Part shown: positions 63,087 to 64,000 of the stretch, one piece after another
How positions within the stretch are numbered: the stretch's first letter is position 1
How the letters are laid out: every line of letters begins with the position of its first letter
Assembly (NCBI RefSeq): GCF_030297015.1
Contig: NZ_AP028056.1
Location: forward strand, 258,939-322,938
DNA: 64,000 bases
Source: Brooklawnia propionicigenes
GTDB taxonomy: Bacteria; Actinomycetota; Actinomycetes; Propionibacteriales; Propionibacteriaceae
Direction: 5' to 3'
The notes under the pieces: generated by a model
Told to the model about the DNA's origin: nothing
Seen by the model: only the letters and a program-made list of their open reading frames with translations
The model's database searches: none
Position numbers and translations under genes: made by a program

Positions 63087-64000
63087 TGGGCGGATCCCCC
63101 TTCGGGCCGCGATGCGGCGTAGCTGGCGCGGATCTCCTTGACGACCTCTCCGAGGTCGCGATCCATGTTGGCGCCCAGATAGGCGTCCACAACGACCGGG
63201 TCCTTCATGACTTCGGTGGGCTTGCCCTCGGCGACGACACGACCCTCCGCCATCACCACCACCCAGTCTGCGATCGCCTGCACCATGTGCATGTCGTGCT
63301 CGACGAAGACGACCGTCATGCCCTGCTGCTTGAGGCGCACGATGTGCCCCAGCAGCGACTGTGTGAGGGCGGGGTTGACGCCCGCCATCGGTTCGTCGAG
63401 CATGACGAGTTGGGGGGCCGACATCAGCGCCCGAGCCATCTCGAGCAGCTTGCGCTGACCGCCGGACATCGACAGGGCGAGGTCGTCGCGCTTCTCGTAG
63501 AGCTTGAACTGCTTGAGCAGCTCCAGGGCGCGTTCCTCAATGCCGCGTTCCTGCGCCCTCCACAAGGGCGGGATGAGGCAGGCCCAGAAGCTTTCGCCGA
63601 GCTGGTCACGGGCGCCAAGCTTCATCGAGTCGATCACGCTGAGTCCGCCGAACGCCTTCGTGAGCTGGAATGTGCGGACCTCCCCTCGGCGCGCGATCTT
63701 CCACGCGGGGACCCCGGCCAGGTCGGTGCCGTCGAACTCCCAGCTTCCGCTGTCCGGCTTGTCGAAGCCGGTCAACAGGTTGAAGAAGGTGGTCTTGCCG
63801 GCGCCATTCGGTCCGATGAGTGCCGTGATGGCGTGGCGCGGGATCTCGACGTGCTCGACATCGACTGCCACCAGGCCACCGAAGGTCTTGCGCACGCTGT
63901 CGGCGATGAGAATCGGATCGACCTTCGCACATCCCGGCCCGATGTCACCCTTCCACAGCGGATCGGGTAGCGGGTAGGCGTCGGCGGCGGATTCCTCGAT
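63083..64000 (-). CDS. livG: branched-chain amino acid ABC transporter ATPase LivG (5' end beyond window)
   Basis: Walker A GPNGAGKTTFFNLLTG, signature MSGGQRKLLEMARA and Walker B LVMLDEPMAGVNP are present, with the LivG-type C-terminus. A GTG at 63895 could start the ATPase fold, but the frame stays open to the window edge. It encodes PYPLPDPLW-like text and PILIADSVRKTFGG, which continue the usual N-terminal strand, so the start is probably upstream of the window. Permeases LivH and LivM are expected beyond the edge. Confidence 0.9.
   Translation of the reverse strand: MEESAADAYPLPDPLWKGDIGPGCAKVDPILIADSVRKTFGGLVAVDVEHVEIPRHAITALIGPNGAGKTTFFNLLTGFDKPDSGSWEFDGTDLAGVPAWKIARRGEVRTFQLTKAFGGLSVIDSMKLGARDQLGESFWACLIPPLWRAQERGIEERALELLKQFKLYEKRDDLALSMSGGQRKLLEMARALMSAPQLVMLDEPMAGVNPALTQSLLGHIVRLKQQGMTVVFVEHDMHMVQAIADWVVVMAEGRVVAEGKPTEVMKDPVVVDAYLGANMDRDLGEVVKEIRASYAASRPEGGSAQ

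Overview
The window is one contiguous stretch of a high-GC actinobacterial chromosome. The evidence is high-GC codon use, several probable leaderless genes, and the actinobacterial gene orders pafB-pafC-tatA-tatC, parA-RHH-scpA-scpB-rluB, phoH-ybeY-CBS protein-era and znuACB-zur. Twin-arginine and lipobox signals, a DUF5709 protein and a FolP2-type paralogue agree. The overall set most resembles Propionibacteriaceae; that family call is an inference from gene content, not a database result. No rRNA, prophage, insertion sequence or CRISPR array was seen. Both ends cut a gene: a DhaK-type kinase on the left and LivG on the right.

Layout. 1-3 kb: a + strand catabolic operon (DhaK-type kinase, metallo-beta-lactamase hydrolase, zinc ribbon, zinc alcohol dehydrogenase). 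3-6.5 kb: an unrecognised pair, an anchored beta-propeller and a polytopic membrane protein. 6.5-16.3 kb, - strand: AldA-type aldehyde dehydrogenase, CHAD protein, tRNA-Asn, an old yellow enzyme, a hypothetical protein, a divergent sigma-70 factor, DnaG, dGTPase and Dus. 16.3-22.5 kb: a probable cobamide lower-ligand salvage locus. It holds an MFS transporter divergent from a CblS-type alpha-ribazole kinase, and a GntR-S-AA-T ECF transporter operon whose S component resembles CblT. 22.6-25.3 kb: an AbiEi-like protein and GlyS, with three related palindromic repeats in and near this area. 25.5-29.5 kb: a zinc uptake operon with its regulator Zur, followed by a decayed metal-chelation gene. 29.6-32.7 kb: HtrA-type protease, RecO, UppS. 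32.8-40.2 kb: a beta-galactoside locus (GH2 enzyme, LacI regulator, sugar ABC transporter lacking its own ATPase). 40.3-45 kb: FolP2-like protein, LeuA with a leucine attenuator, and a mannitol dehydrogenase family enzyme. 45-60.5 kb: housekeeping genes, mostly on the - strand (era, CBS protein, ybeY, phoH, DUF5709, hemH, tgt, tatC, tatA, pafC, pafB, FKBP, rluB, scpB, scpA, RHH, parA), with gluQ on +. 60.8-64 kb: a branched-chain amino acid binding protein facing its two ATPase genes.

The strongest items to follow up are the alpha-ribazole salvage locus and the operator cluster in its divergent promoter region. Next are the leaderless leucine-rich leader peptide and terminator before leuA, the nested perfect palindromes, and the znuA promoter in which a Zur-type box overlaps the -10 element just before a leaderless start. 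All functional calls come from reading motifs; no similarity search was run.
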